Shown piece by piece: positions 34,550 through 43,221 of a stretch of 64,000 nucleotides of DNA. Positions within the stretch are counted from its first letter, which is position 1, and each line of letters opens with the position of its first letter. Under the pieces are notes generated by a model that was not told the DNA's origin, searched no databases, and saw only the letters and a program-made list of their open reading frames with translations. This DNA comes from Chitinophaga vietnamensis (GTDB taxonomy: Bacteria > Bacteroidota > Bacteroidia > Chitinophagales > Chitinophagaceae). The position numbers and the translations under genes were made by a program. The stretch is taken from NCBI RefSeq assembly GCF_902167635.1, contig NZ_CABHMS010000001.1:372001-436000 (forward strand), given 5' to 3'.

Positions 34550-35467
34550 ATGATATCATTCAATGAAACCTTTGAAGGAACTTTTCCTTTCGCGCCGCAC
34601 ATGACGGATGCAGCGGGATTTAACATGCATTACATCGATGAAGGCGAGGGCCCGCTATTGCTTTGCTTGCATGGAGAACCCACCTGGGGCTATCTTTTCA
34701 GGCATCTTGTTACGCGCCTTTCCAATAGCTACCGCTTCATCGTACCGGACCATATGGGCTTTGGCAAAAGCGAAACGCCTGCCAACCGCAGCTATTGGTT
34801 GCAGGATCATATCCACAACATTGAGCAGCTGGTACTAGCGCTGGACCTGCGCAATATCACGCTGGTGATGCATGATTTCGGCGGGCCGGTGGGCATGGGC
34901 CTGGCGGCGCGGCATCCGGAACGCATCTCCCGGCTGGTCTTTATCAATGCGCCGGCTCCCCTCGGCCAGGAGGCTTTGGCGGCCGCTATCCAGGCGAATG
35001 TAGCCGCCTCGCCCTGGTTCCAATGGGTGATGCAGGCGGAAAAGGAAGGGCGACTGGAAACAGTGCTGAATGAAAGCCACTACAGCATTTTAAGCACGCT
35101 TGTACTCAACGGTTTTGAACGCCGTGAGCTGATCACGCCACTATGGCTGGAAGCCTGGCGGCGGCCATTTGCCACACCGGAAGATTGCCGCGGCGTAACC
35201 GGCTGGGCCAAAGGCTTCGCCACAGGAAAGCATATTTTTGAAACTCCATCTGAAGCCGCCAGGATACAACTTTCCCGGCTGCCGGCGCTCGCGCTCTGGG
35301 GCGCGGCAGATAAAACCTTACATGCAAAGCATTTCCTGCCGCTGTTCCATGCCGCTTTTCCCGCTGGCAAAGCTTATGAGTTGCCGGGAGTGGGCCACTA
35401 CAGCCTCGAAGATGCGCCGGATACCGTTGCGCTGTTGGTACGCCAGTTCCTCGATCTCACGCGCTAA
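34550..35467 (+). CDS. Alpha/beta hydrolase of the haloalkane dehalogenase/epoxide hydrolase group
   Basis: 305 residues from ATG 34550. HGEPTWGYLFRHL forms the oxyanion motif. VMHDFGGPVGMG places an Asp nucleophile in the elbow, as in haloalkane dehalogenases and epoxide hydrolases. VGHYSLEDAPD supplies the His. The Trp that normally follows the nucleophile in dehalogenases (halide stabilising) is Phe here, so dehalogenase activity is uncertain. It probably detoxifies the ligand sensed by the adjacent TetR. Confidence 0.82.
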   Translation: MISFNETFEGTFPFAPHMTDAAGFNMHYIDEGEGPLLLCLHGEPTWGYLFRHLVTRLSNSYRFIVPDHMGFGKSETPANRSYWLQDHIHNIEQLVLALDLRNITLVMHDFGGPVGMGLAARHPERISRLVFINAPAPLGQEALAAAIQANVAASPWFQWVMQAEKEGRLETVLNESHYSILSTLVLNGFERRELITPLWLEAWRRPFATPEDCRGVTGWAKGFATGKHIFETPSEAARIQLSRLPALALWGAADKTLHAKHFLPLFHAAFPAGKAYELPGVGHYSLEDAPDTVALLVRQFLDLTR

Positions 35468-35487
35468 ATTTTTTTGTTTAAAAATAG

Positions 35488-35501
35488 ATAGAGTACTCTA
35501 T
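35488..35501. promoter_or_regulatory. TetR operator site 3
   Basis: ATAGAGTACTCTAT, a perfect 14-bp palindrome immediately before the ATG of the MFS gene. Bound repressor would block both transcription and the start region. Confidence 0.75.
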
Positions 35502-36896
35502 ATGAGATATAATACTTCAAGATGGCTGTCCATGCTGATCGTGTCATCGGCTATTTTCCTTGCAGTGATTGACATCTTTATCGTGAATGTGGCATTGCCG
35601 GCCATCAAGCGGGGGCTGAATGGCGCCAACAGCCAGTTGCAGTTGGTAGTGGCTATTTACTTGTTGGGATATGCCTGTTTGCTCATCACGGGTGGCCGGC
35701 TGGGTGATTATTACGGCAGAAAGAAAATATTCATGGTCGGCATGCTGCTGTTTACCCTCAGCTCTGCATTTTGCGGATTGGCGCAATCGGGCCTGCAACT
35801 GAATGTAGCGCGGTTCTTCCAGGGTACCAGCGCCGCGTTGATGACGCCGCAAGGGGTATCGTACATACAGGTGTTGTTTCCGGATGCGAAGGAGCGCATG
35901 AAAGCGATTGGCATATACGGTATCATTGCGGGATCGGCTTCTGTTATCGGCCAGTTCCTCGGCGGCCTCCTGCCGGATACGCATTTCGCCATAGCAGGAT
36001 GGCGGCTGATATTTTTTATCAACCTGCCCCTGGGGATCATCGCACTGGCGGCGGCTGCGTTGTTTTTGAAGGAAACACCGCGTAACACTTTACAAGGGTT
36101 CGATTACGGCGGCGTGGCTATTCTTGCACCGGCCTTGTTCTGTCTCATCTTCCCGGTGATACAGGGCCGCGAACTGGGATGGCCTGCGTGGAGTATCGCG
36201 CTATTACTGGTATCGTTTGCACTGTTCTTTATCTTCGCCCGTGATCAGCGCCGGAAGCGCGCCCGCAACATGGAACCGTTGATAGATGCAGGACTGTTTT
36301 GCTTCCGCGACTTCAAGATCGGATTGTACGCTACTATTTTTTACTTCCTGGTACAGGAATCTTATTTCCTCGTCAGCGGCGTATTTTTTCAGGATGCATT
36401 GGAAGTACATTCGGCTACAACCGGCGTCTACTTTGTATCGCAGGGCATCGGCTATGTGATCGCTTCGGTCATCTCCGTAAAATTAATCCCTGTATTCGGG
36501 AAGAAGGTATTACAGGCGGGCATCTTCATCATGATGATCTCCTTACTCCTGCATATTCTTTTTCTCACTACGCCGTTGGCGAGTCCGCTTTCATTTTACA
36601 GCATACTTTTCTGTTACGGCCTGGGATGTGGATCTGTGCTGCCTTCGCTGCTGGCGTGGTCTTTGAAAGGCATCCCGCATCAATATGCAGGGGCGGCTTC
36701 CGGAACATATTACACGGCGCAGCAATCGGCCATTGCATTGGGCGCCGGGATAGTGGGCGGCGTGTTTTTTTATTTTACGGGCCATGCGCCGGTATTACAG
36801 GATTATGTGCTGGCTTATAAGGCTACCATGCTTTTCAGTATATTATTGTTGGGAGTGGTGAGTGTTTGTTTGATGATCATGCCGGATCAGCAATAA
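35502..36896 (+). CDS. MFS drug exporter, DHA2 (EmrB/QacA) type
   Basis: 464 residues with about 14 membrane helices. DHA2 signatures are AVIDIFIVNVALPAIKRGL (motif D1), GGRLGDYYGRKKIF (motif A) and RFFQGTSAALMTPQGVSYIQ (motif B region). It is a proton-driven exporter of lipophilic compounds. The start at 35502 follows directly on TetR operator site 3. The frame is open upstream but overlaps the hydrolase gene and is not used. A strong terminator follows. Confidence 0.92.
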   Translation: MRYNTSRWLSMLIVSSAIFLAVIDIFIVNVALPAIKRGLNGANSQLQLVVAIYLLGYACLLITGGRLGDYYGRKKIFMVGMLLFTLSSAFCGLAQSGLQLNVARFFQGTSAALMTPQGVSYIQVLFPDAKERMKAIGIYGIIAGSASVIGQFLGGLLPDTHFAIAGWRLIFFINLPLGIIALAAAALFLKETPRNTLQGFDYGGVAILAPALFCLIFPVIQGRELGWPAWSIALLLVSFALFFIFARDQRRKRARNMEPLIDAGLFCFRDFKIGLYATIFYFLVQESYFLVSGVFFQDALEVHSATTGVYFVSQGIGYVIASVISVKLIPVFGKKVLQAGIFIMMISLLLHILFLTTPLASPLSFYSILFCYGLGCGSVLPSLLAWSLKGIPHQYAGAASGTYYTAQQSAIALGAGIVGGVFFYFTGHAPVLQDYVLAYKATMLFSILLLGVVSVCLMIMPDQQ

Positions 36897-36929
36897 AAAG
36901 GATGACAGTCCGGGGGGCTGTCATCCTTT
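36897..36929. terminator. Bidirectional terminator
   Basis: AAAGGATGACAG (36897-36908) pairs with CTGTCATCCTTT (36918-36929), between convergent genes. Confidence 0.85.
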
Positions 36930-36943
36930 CCAGTGGCCATTTT

Positions 36944-37354
36944 TCAGGCAGTAGGTACTACCAGGCAACGTACATCTGTGGGGTTAGAATAGATTTCAAG
37001 ACAATAACCGCCGGGGCCAGTTTCAGATTGTCTTAGTAGTTCCTGGAATGTTCTGCCAACGCTGCTTTCATCTTTTTTCCAGTCGGTGAGTACTTCGCTG
37101 AGGTATTCGCCTTTTTTAACGAGGAATGTTTCGCAGCCTTTTTCTGCGCCTTCTCCCGGGAAAGCCTCTTCCACCGCGGCTTTGTAGACGATGCCCTGGG
37201 GACCGTCAGGGTGGGAGATGCCGTAGGCAGTTCGCTTGCCTGCATCTGGAATTAATGCGTGCAGTTGCTGGAAAGCGGCGCCCACGCCCATCGGGAAGGA
37301 GGAGGCCTTTACATAAAAGAGGTGCAGGTCCCGCTCAATTTTGTACTTCTCCAT
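36944..37354 (-). CDS. GyrI-like small-molecule-binding domain protein
   Basis: 136 residues from MEKYKIERDLHLFYVKASSFPMGVGAAFQQLHALIP. The alternating strand/helix pattern and the segment RTAYGISHPDGPQGIVYKAAVEE suggest the SOUL/GyrI-like fold. This fold is used by stand-alone effector-binding proteins related to AraC/BmrR sensor domains. Residues such as EAFPGEGAEKGCETFLVKKGEYLSEVLTDW fit. Function is not known. The frame is open a further 33 codons upstream with a hydrophobic stretch, but that portion overlaps the next gene and is discounted. Confidence 0.65.
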   Translation of the reverse strand: MEKYKIERDLHLFYVKASSFPMGVGAAFQQLHALIPDAGKRTAYGISHPDGPQGIVYKAAVEEAFPGEGAEKGCETFLVKKGEYLSEVLTDWKKDESSVGRTFQELLRQSETGPGGYCLEIYSNPTDVRCLVVPTA

Positions 37355-37443
37355 GTTACAAGTTTTTCTATATAAACTTACCCCGAAAAGATACAACAGG
37401 AGCGGGGAGATAAAGACAAATACAAGGGGAAGACGGGACAATC

Positions 37444-38286
37444 TCATCTCCATGCGAACCTATCATTTTCCTTGACAACATGCCCAAAGCCCGGCCATGG
37501 CAGATGATAGCCAAATACCAGTTGCTGCGATTGAGCAAGATCATCCAATACCTTGCGCCGCGTTTGCGCGGCGAACGTAAAATCGATATCGAAAACAGTG
37601 CCCCATTCCGGTTGTGCAAACAGCACCAGCGCTTCATGACAAATATCTCCCATGTGAATAAAACTTTCGCTGGCAGTAGTGATCTCAAACAGGTAATGGC
37701 CCGGCGTATGACCGGGAGCGGCTATGGGTAGCAGGAAATCGAAAAGCGGCGTTTGACCATCAAACAATTGCAGGCGGTGCTGCACCAGGGCGAGTGTGCC
37801 GCAGATGTGCTGCTGTAGCGATTTCAGCGCCGGCAGCGTATTTTTGCTTTTGGAGAAATCCGGATTTTCAGCGTGCCAGAATGCATATTCTTCTTTAGCC
37901 AGGTGGATAGCAGCCTTGGGAAAAACCAGTTGTTGCCTGGCATCGATGAGGCCATCGATATGATCCGGGTGTGCATGCGTAAGCACGATGTCGGTTACAT
38001 CATCCGGCTGGAAACCCGCCGCCATCAGGTTGTTGGAAAGCTGGCCGGCGCCGGGTAAAGCGGTGTGGCCATTGCCTGCATCGATCAATACTACGCGATC
38101 CTGCAATGCCAGCAACAGGATATTGTGTGTAAGTGTAAAGTGTTCCTCATTTGCATGGTGGCCGCAACGTAGATCTGTGAGGGCAGCACGGGAAATACCC
38201 GGCGCAAAGCAATCGTTGTTATACAATACGGTACCGTCGTTAATCACAAATACATTGGCGTGATCGGCATGAAAGACCTTTGTCAT
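37444..38286 (-). CDS. MBL-fold metallo-hydrolase
   Basis: 280 residues from MTKVFHADHANVFVIND. Metal motif HAHPDH (HxHxDH) is followed by downstream ligands in APGHTPGHYLFEI and HMGDICHEALV. VVLIDAGNGHTAL is the first Asp loop. The metallo-beta-lactamase superfamily includes lactonases, thioesterases and sulfatases; the substrate here is unknown. It is divergent from an HxlR regulator 89 bp away, a common arrangement for regulator and target. Confidence 0.88.
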   Translation of the reverse strand: MTKVFHADHANVFVINDGTVLYNNDCFAPGISRAALTDLRCGHHANEEHFTLTHNILLLALQDRVVLIDAGNGHTALPGAGQLSNNLMAAGFQPDDVTDIVLTHAHPDHIDGLIDARQQLVFPKAAIHLAKEEYAFWHAENPDFSKSKNTLPALKSLQQHICGTLALVQHRLQLFDGQTPLFDFLLPIAAPGHTPGHYLFEITTASESFIHMGDICHEALVLFAQPEWGTVFDIDFTFAAQTRRKVLDDLAQSQQLVFGYHLPWPGFGHVVKENDRFAWR

Positions 38287-38375
38287 ATAGAAAAAATTTG
38301 TTGGCAAATTTCTCTTTTAGACCTAGCATTGCATGAAAGACCAGATTTATTGGGATAGTCAAAAATTGTAGACTA

Positions 38376-38711
38376 ATGGGAAATACAGGCGTGAGAAAGA
38401 CGAAGAACTTCAACCCTACCAATTGTGCGGTAACCTTTTGTATGAATATCATTGGTGGCAAATGGAAACCGGTGATCATACATCTGATCTGCAATCATAT
38501 CAACCGCTATAGCCTGATGCAGAAAGCGATTCCGGAGGCCAGCAAGCAAACCATCAGCAATCAGCTGCGTGAGCTGGAAGCAGACGGCGTTATTGAAAGG
38601 ATCGTGTATGCAGAGGTGCCGCCGAGAGTGGAATACAAGATGACAGCATACGGCAACAGCCTGTTACCGATCATCGACGCGATGAGGTTGTGGGGAAAAG
38701 AGCATATGTAA
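38376..38711 (+). CDS. HxlR-family transcriptional regulator
   Basis: 111 residues with the HxlR winged helix: NCAVTFCMNIIGGKWKPVIIHLI carries the conserved N-terminal Cys and GGKWK. ASKQTISNQLRELEADGVIERIVYAEVPPRVEYKMTAYG spans the recognition helix and wing. Family members often sense thiol-reactive compounds through that Cys. It probably controls the divergent MBL hydrolase. Confidence 0.9.
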   Translation: MGNTGVRKTKNFNPTNCAVTFCMNIIGGKWKPVIIHLICNHINRYSLMQKAIPEASKQTISNQLRELEADGVIERIVYAEVPPRVEYKMTAYGNSLLPIIDAMRLWGKEHM

Positions 38712-38740
38712 CCTTAATGATAGGATTCCTTACATTATTA

Positions 38741-38777
38741 TAAACAATGTCAAAGGCCTGGCCTTTGACATTGTTTA
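38741..38777. terminator. Bidirectional terminator, 18-bp perfect arms
   Basis: The arms 38741-38758 and 38760-38777 are exact inverted copies with a single central T. It lies between hxlR and the convergent lanthipeptide-like gene, serving both. Confidence 0.85.
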
Positions 38778-38788
38778 TTACATTGCTA

Positions 38789-38938
38789 TCAGAAGCAAAG
38801 CAGTGTAATCCGGCAACCAGGGCAGGTGGTCTGCGCGAGGGATGTCAGGCAAACCGCTCCTTTCTGTTGGGGTTTACTAAGGTTGGCAATTTTGATCTTT
38901 GCCAGATGCAGTTTTTTGGGTGTGATGTCTTTTTTCAT
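38789..38938 (-). CDS. Class I lanthipeptide-like precursor peptide (orphan)
   Basis: A 49-codon gene read from ATG 38938 to TGA 38789. The N-terminal half, with KKLHLAKIKIANLSK (residues 8-22), matches the Lys/Leu-rich leader of Bacteroidota class I lanthipeptide precursors. The last about 22 residues hold four Cys (30, 39, 42, 48) and five Thr/Ser (32, 33, 37, 38, 45), as expected of a lanthionine core. No GG site is present; a cut near Q24-Q25-K26-G27 is possible. No LanB, LanC, protease or exporter gene is in the window. A perfect terminator follows the stop, and the ATG overlaps the end of a short upstream frame (39066-38935, ATGA overlap). The family call is by pattern, without a search. 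Confidence 0.68.
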   Translation of the reverse strand: MKKDITPKKLHLAKIKIANLSKPQQKGAVCLTSLAQTTCPGCRITLLCF

Positions 38939-39185
38939 AACGGATAATATTTAATAGATGGTCCTCTCCTGTCTTTAGCGTGGAGTGCAATGCCATGGAG
39001 TGGTTGTTCAGCAATATTTTGGCTTGTTATTGCAGGGAGAAGCAGCAAGCGGGTTTTAGCTTTCATGGGTTAAGCATTTGAGGGATCATGAATTGCTACT
39101 GTTTACTAATCTAGGAATTTTTTTTGATGTTAGGATGTTTCACTGCGATAATGGGAAATATTTATGGCGCTTGTGGAGAATAGCG

Positions 39186-40088
39186 CTACATCATGTTCGG
39201 CAGTTCTTTCAGCGCAAATGCTATAAAGTCTTTTTGAAGCCTGTTTTGATGAGGAAGCGTAACCAGGCACCAGCACCTTTTCGAGAAATCATCTTTAAAA
39301 GGAATCATTTTTAAATCATTGTTCAATAGAGGCGCAATGAGCCATTTTGCCATCACTGCAATTCCGAGATTTAATTTAACCATTTCCAGTATGACCTCTG
39401 TCAAAGGCATTTTTATTACCCTGGCAGGCGCGGCCCTGTTGGGTTTCAGGACATTTTCGATCAGGTCATTATCTTCTACATCATAAGTAATCAATGTTTG
39501 TTCCCTGAAATCCACTGGGTATATCTGCTTTTGCTTTGAGAGTGGATTTTCTTTACTGACAATAACTACCAGTTCATCCTGAAAAACCGGCGTATATTTG
39601 AACGAAGGGTTATCGTGCAAGGGCTGCTTTGCAAGTCTGCTCACCAAGGCCAGGTCCAGGCTTCCATTTTGCAAATGAGACAAAGGGCTCCGGGTAGCGC
39701 CGTCCATGATCTGTACTGTTACGGCAGGACTGATCTGGTTGTATTTCTTGACCAGCCTGGGCAGCCAATTGTAAGTAGTATAGCATTCCGTGCTGATGTG
39801 GATCGTTCCACTCTCGCCAGTCTTTAAAGACTGGATTTCCTGCTCGAGTTTTTGAAGTTCCGCCAGCACAACGGTAGCGCTATTGATCATTTTTCTGCCA
39901 ATGGGTGTGAGGTATAGTTTCTTGCTCTTTCTTTCAAAAACTTTAGCGCCTATTTTCTTTTCTAATTCCTGAACGTGGTGGCTCAGGGCAGATTGAGAGA
40001 TGTAAAGCTTTTCAGCTGCGCGGGTCATAGAGCCTTCCTTTTCAATAGCGCTGATCACTGTCAGGTGATGCAAATTGATATTTAACAT
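39186..40088 (-). CDS. LysR-family transcriptional regulator
   Basis: 300 residues from MLNINLHHLTVISAIEKEGSMTRAAEKLYISQSALSHHVQELEKKIGAKVFERKSKKLYLTPIG, a complete LysR HTH. The periplasmic-binding-like effector domain spans about residues 90-295. It is divergent from the creatininase gene (102 bp gap) and probably regulates it. The 247 bp between its end and the lanthipeptide-like gene show no convincing coding sequence or TAnnTTTG box. Confidence 0.92.
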   Translation of the reverse strand: MLNINLHHLTVISAIEKEGSMTRAAEKLYISQSALSHHVQELEKKIGAKVFERKSKKLYLTPIGRKMINSATVVLAELQKLEQEIQSLKTGESGTIHISTECYTTYNWLPRLVKKYNQISPAVTVQIMDGATRSPLSHLQNGSLDLALVSRLAKQPLHDNPSFKYTPVFQDELVVIVSKENPLSKQKQIYPVDFREQTLITYDVEDNDLIENVLKPNRAAPARVIKMPLTEVILEMVKLNLGIAVMAKWLIAPLLNNDLKMIPFKDDFSKRCWCLVTLPHQNRLQKDFIAFALKELPNMM

Positions 40089-40190
40089 GAGCGAATTAGA
40101 TTGATAATTCAAAATTAATTCATTGTTTTCATAGATATCTGTGTAATAGTTTTACGGTAGGAAATGAAAAAAATTATTTAACCAAAGCAT

Positions 40191-41057
40191 ATGAAAAGAT
40201 ATTTATTGGCACTTGCTGCGTTATTTTATTCCAACTACCTGCCTGCCCAGGAAATACCCGCCCGCTGGGACGAATTAGTGGCCAGCGATTTTCCGGCAGC
40301 ATTACAAAAGTCTTCAAGAACCTGTATTTTGCCGATAGGCATCCTTGAAAAGCATGGCCTGCATTCACCTATTGGCACGGATCTGATCCATGTGCGTGAA
40401 TGGGCTGCCCGCGCTGTAAAACAGGAATATGCCGTGGTTTTTCCGGATTATTTTTATGGCCAGATCAATGAAGCCCGGCACCAACCTGGCACTTTCTCTC
40501 TTCCCAATAAACTGATACTCGAACTATTGGAAGCTACCTGCGATGAGATAGCACGCAACGGTTTCAACAAGATCATCATCCTCAACGGACATGGCGGTAA
40601 TCCCGAGTTCTTGGAATTCTTTATGCAAGGCTTACTCAATAAGCGCCATGACTATGCAGTTTATTTATACCGGCCGGAAAACGACCCCGACTACAACCAG
40701 GAATACCAGAAAAAACATGTAAGCAGCATGCCCGGCGATCTGCATGGAGGAGAGAGCGAAGCATCCATCTTGCTTCATTACCGCCCGGATCTGATGCGGC
40801 TGCAGCGAGCCTCCGGCGAGAATGGCGAAAACCAGCAACGATCTCATTTATCAGGACTGTACACCCCAATATGGTGGTATTCATCTTATCCTAACCATTA
40901 CGCAGGCGACGCCTCAAAATCAAATGATGAATTAGGAAAGTTTATCACAGACCATGAAATAGCACAGTTCATTAAAGCGCTCAAAGAAGTGAAGGCAGAT
41001 ACCAAAACCCTCGAATTGCAAAATGAATTTTTTGACAGGGTGGAGAAGGGGAAATGA
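40191..41057 (+). CDS. Exported creatininase-family amidohydrolase
   Basis: 288 residues with a signal peptide (NYLPAQ), then the creatininase fold. Metal-site motifs are LPIGILEKHGLHSPIGTDLI (Glu, His, Asp), IILNGHGGNPEFL and GDLHGGESEASILLHYRP. Family members hydrolyse creatinine or cyclic amide/formamide substrates; the true substrate is unclear. The signal peptide makes this a periplasmic version, less usual for the family. Probably LysR-controlled. Confidence 0.88.
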   Translation: MKRYLLALAALFYSNYLPAQEIPARWDELVASDFPAALQKSSRTCILPIGILEKHGLHSPIGTDLIHVREWAARAVKQEYAVVFPDYFYGQINEARHQPGTFSLPNKLILELLEATCDEIARNGFNKIIILNGHGGNPEFLEFFMQGLLNKRHDYAVYLYRPENDPDYNQEYQKKHVSSMPGDLHGGESEASILLHYRPDLMRLQRASGENGENQQRSHLSGLYTPIWWYSSYPNHYAGDASKSNDELGKFITDHEIAQFIKALKEVKADTKTLELQNEFFDRVEKGK

Positions 41058-41098
41058 TTTTGATGATAATGGTTAAAACTGTCAAAGCTATTAAGAAC

Positions 41099-41124
41099 AA
41101 AACCCAACATTGTGTTGGGTTTTG
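41099..41124 (+). terminator. Terminator after creatininase gene
   Basis: AAAACCCAACA pairs with TGTTGGGTTTT across ATTG-type loop bases, then a T-rich tail (GTTTTTTG). Confidence 0.85.
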
Positions 41125-41205
41125 TTTTTTGAAAGCGATAGGATAGTGAAAATGAATAGAAACTTATTCTTGACGGATTAAAAGTTGTTACCTTGCAGCT
41201 ACTTT

Positions 41206-41646
41206 ATGCAGATTTACATTTCTTTAGATACTTCGATTGAAGTTGACAAAAAATTTGAGATCCTTGATGAACTTCGTATGCTGCTGGCTGATACTTTCGA
41301 GCGCCAGTCATATGGAGACGATTTATATTTCCTATATATCAGTATTGTTTGTCTGCACCCAAAGTATGAGCAATTCTTCAAATCAAGACGCCCCAATTAT
41401 AAAGAGGAAACTATTACTTACGTACACAGAAGTGTAGAGGTGACAAGAGAGGGTAAAAGCCTTACTTATGATTTAAAACTGAATTATGAGCGGTATTCCA
41501 ATGCCGACGACGTTAAATCAATATTGGCTGAAGATATCCTCAATTCATTGGAGATTATCAGAAAAGTTAAGAAAATTAAGGATTTTGATTTGCTCAAATT
41601 CAAAGATGACTTTGAGGTTCTTTTCCAAAGTAATAGGTGGGTATAA
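41206..41646 (+). CDS. Imm44-like immunity-type protein (orphan)
   Basis: 146 residues from ATG 41206. It starts MQIYISLDTSIEVDKKFEILDELRMLLADTFE and ends NADDVKSILAEDILNSLEIIRKVKKIKDFDLLKFKDDFEVLF. This resembles immunity protein family 44, which protects against polymorphic contact-dependent toxins. No toxin gene is near, so it may be an orphan immunity gene. The sequence is much more AT-rich than the surrounding genes, a sign of transfer. The family call is tentative; the coding call is firmer. Confidence 0.6.
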   Translation: MQIYISLDTSIEVDKKFEILDELRMLLADTFERQSYGDDLYFLYISIVCLHPKYEQFFKSRRPNYKEETITYVHRSVEVTREGKSLTYDLKLNYERYSNADDVKSILAEDILNSLEIIRKVKKIKDFDLLKFKDDFEVLFQSNRWV

Positions 41647-41724
41647 CGGTTACATCAACTGTTTTTATGTTGAAAAAATGTATTAATCTCGTCATAAAGG
41701 ATAATCTCATTCTAACAAAATAAA

Positions 41725-41759
41725 AATGGGACAGGTCTTTCCATTGACTTTATCCCATT
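41725..41759 (-). terminator. Terminator of the serine hydrolase gene
   Basis: AATGGGA (41725-41731) pairs with TCCCATT (41753-41759). The minus strand continues into a T-rich run (TTTTTATTTTG). Confidence 0.65.
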
Positions 41760-41789
41760 GTGTGACGGCAAATCTGGAAAATATATTGA

Positions 41790-42902
41790 CTAATTATTGG
41801 CAGTATCAGATGATTTCATGATATCCGGGATAAAAAATCCGGCTAGTTCATCAATGAAACTATCTGGAAAAGCGCCTGAGAGATTGGTAAGTATGACGAT
41901 AGTAAGATCGTCATTCGGATATACAAATATCGCTGAACGATTGCCTCCTACAGGTGCAAGTGCCGGGTGACTTGTTCTCTTAATAACTGGCCAACCGGCA
42001 GCATATCCATTTATTAAACGACTGAAACCTCCTGTCGTTCCATTATTTAAAATTGCAGGTGCCCAAAGCTCCTTAAGACTTGATGATTGTTTTAATAATT
42101 TCATGCTTTGCAAGGCAATCACCCAATTGGCAAGTTCTGTAGCTGTTGAACTCATACCGGCAGCCGTTTGCAGAAAAGGAGGAAACGAAAAAAACATATT
42201 GCTAAGCACCCCTTTGCGATATTGATAACTACAGGCAGAATGTACTATGACAGCTTTTGTAGCACCAAAACCGGATGCCATCGTTTTCGGCATGCCAACT
42301 TTTTTTAATTGTTCCCTGGTAATAAACTCCTGGAATGGTATACCACTTAAACTATTGATAATATGACCAAGCAATAAATAATTGGTTTGATTGTAACTGA
42401 ATTTTTCACCGGAGTTAAATTCGTTCGGCATCTGAGTGACCATTTTCCATGCTTCCTCCGGATCATCATTTATTAGAACTGATTCCTCCTCATTTACAAT
42501 ATCAGGAATACCAGATGTATGGGACAGAAGTTGCCTAACTGTTACAGGTTTCCATGCATCAGGAATATTTGTCAGGTATTGAGAGATAGGTGCATCCAAC
42601 CTTAATTTTCCGGCTTCCATTAATTGCACAATTGCAACACCAACAAATGCTTTAGTAATGGAATTAATTGTAAAAACAGTTTTATCACTTACAGGAATTG
42701 AATCCTGTAGGTTGGCCAACCCATAATTGCCTGTCTTTATAATTTTCCCATGTCTTACAATTGCCAGTTGCAACCCCGGGATTCTACGTTGCCGCATTTG
42801 GTTTTGTATAAAAACATCAATATTATCGGTTTGTCCAAAAATGCTGTCGTTAAAAGAGAAAAGCAGTAATGTGATAAGCACTGTTTTCAAATAGGCTTTC
42901 AT
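41790..42902 (-). CDS. Serine hydrolase, class C beta-lactamase/esterase type
   Basis: 370 residues from ATG 42902 with a signal peptide (FNDSIFGQ). Motif 1 is NSITK (SxxK), motif 2 is FSYNQTNY (YxN). Near the C-terminus a HPALAPVGGN segment takes the place of the KTG box. LLSHTSGIPD is the usual family landmark. Such proteins include D,D-peptidases, esterases and beta-lactamases; the substrate is not predictable. Codon use is AT-rich like the adjacent immunity-type gene and unlike the rest of the window. Confidence 0.85.
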   Translation of the reverse strand: MKAYLKTVLITLLLFSFNDSIFGQTDNIDVFIQNQMRQRRIPGLQLAIVRHGKIIKTGNYGLANLQDSIPVSDKTVFTINSITKAFVGVAIVQLMEAGKLRLDAPISQYLTNIPDAWKPVTVRQLLSHTSGIPDIVNEEESVLINDDPEEAWKMVTQMPNEFNSGEKFSYNQTNYLLLGHIINSLSGIPFQEFITREQLKKVGMPKTMASGFGATKAVIVHSACSYQYRKGVLSNMFFSFPPFLQTAAGMSSTATELANWVIALQSMKLLKQSSSLKELWAPAILNNGTTGGFSRLINGYAAGWPVIKRTSHPALAPVGGNRSAIFVYPNDDLTIVILTNLSGAFPDSFIDELAGFFIPDIMKSSDTANN

Positions 42903-43017
42903 TGGAATAATTTTGTGCAAGGTAGCAACTTCTCCTCCAATTCTTTGCATGACGATACAAGAGTTTGTAGCAACAAAAAGGACGTTCCAATAAAAAAATT
43001 GAAACGCCCCAAGAAGG

Positions 43018-43090
<73 letters not shown>

Positions 43091-43221
43091 TTCACTTTGT
43101 TAAAAACGTGACGGCAAATTTAATGCTTATCCTGAATATTCGTGTGCTTAATTTTTTTAAATTTGATAGAAGGGTGGATTTGTGCAAAAAATCTGCTCCG
43201 TCACCATAAAATTTTAGTCCG

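Noticed and set aside
35238-35501. N-terminal extension of the MFS exporter
   Set aside because: It overlaps the hydrolase gene in another frame, and the membrane protein plainly starts at MRYNTSRWLSMLIVSSAIF after the operator.
38747-38947. 66-codon plus-strand frame between hxlR and the LysR gene
   Set aside because: It begins inside the terminator palindrome and is antisense to the lanthipeptide-like gene, whose leader and Cys/Thr-rich core are far more convincing.
38935-39066. 43-codon minus-strand frame (start at 39066) overlapping the lanthipeptide-like start by ATGA
   Set aside because: Composition is not that of a known leader or exported peptide, and no promoter box precedes it. 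It could at most be a coupling leader; not enough support.
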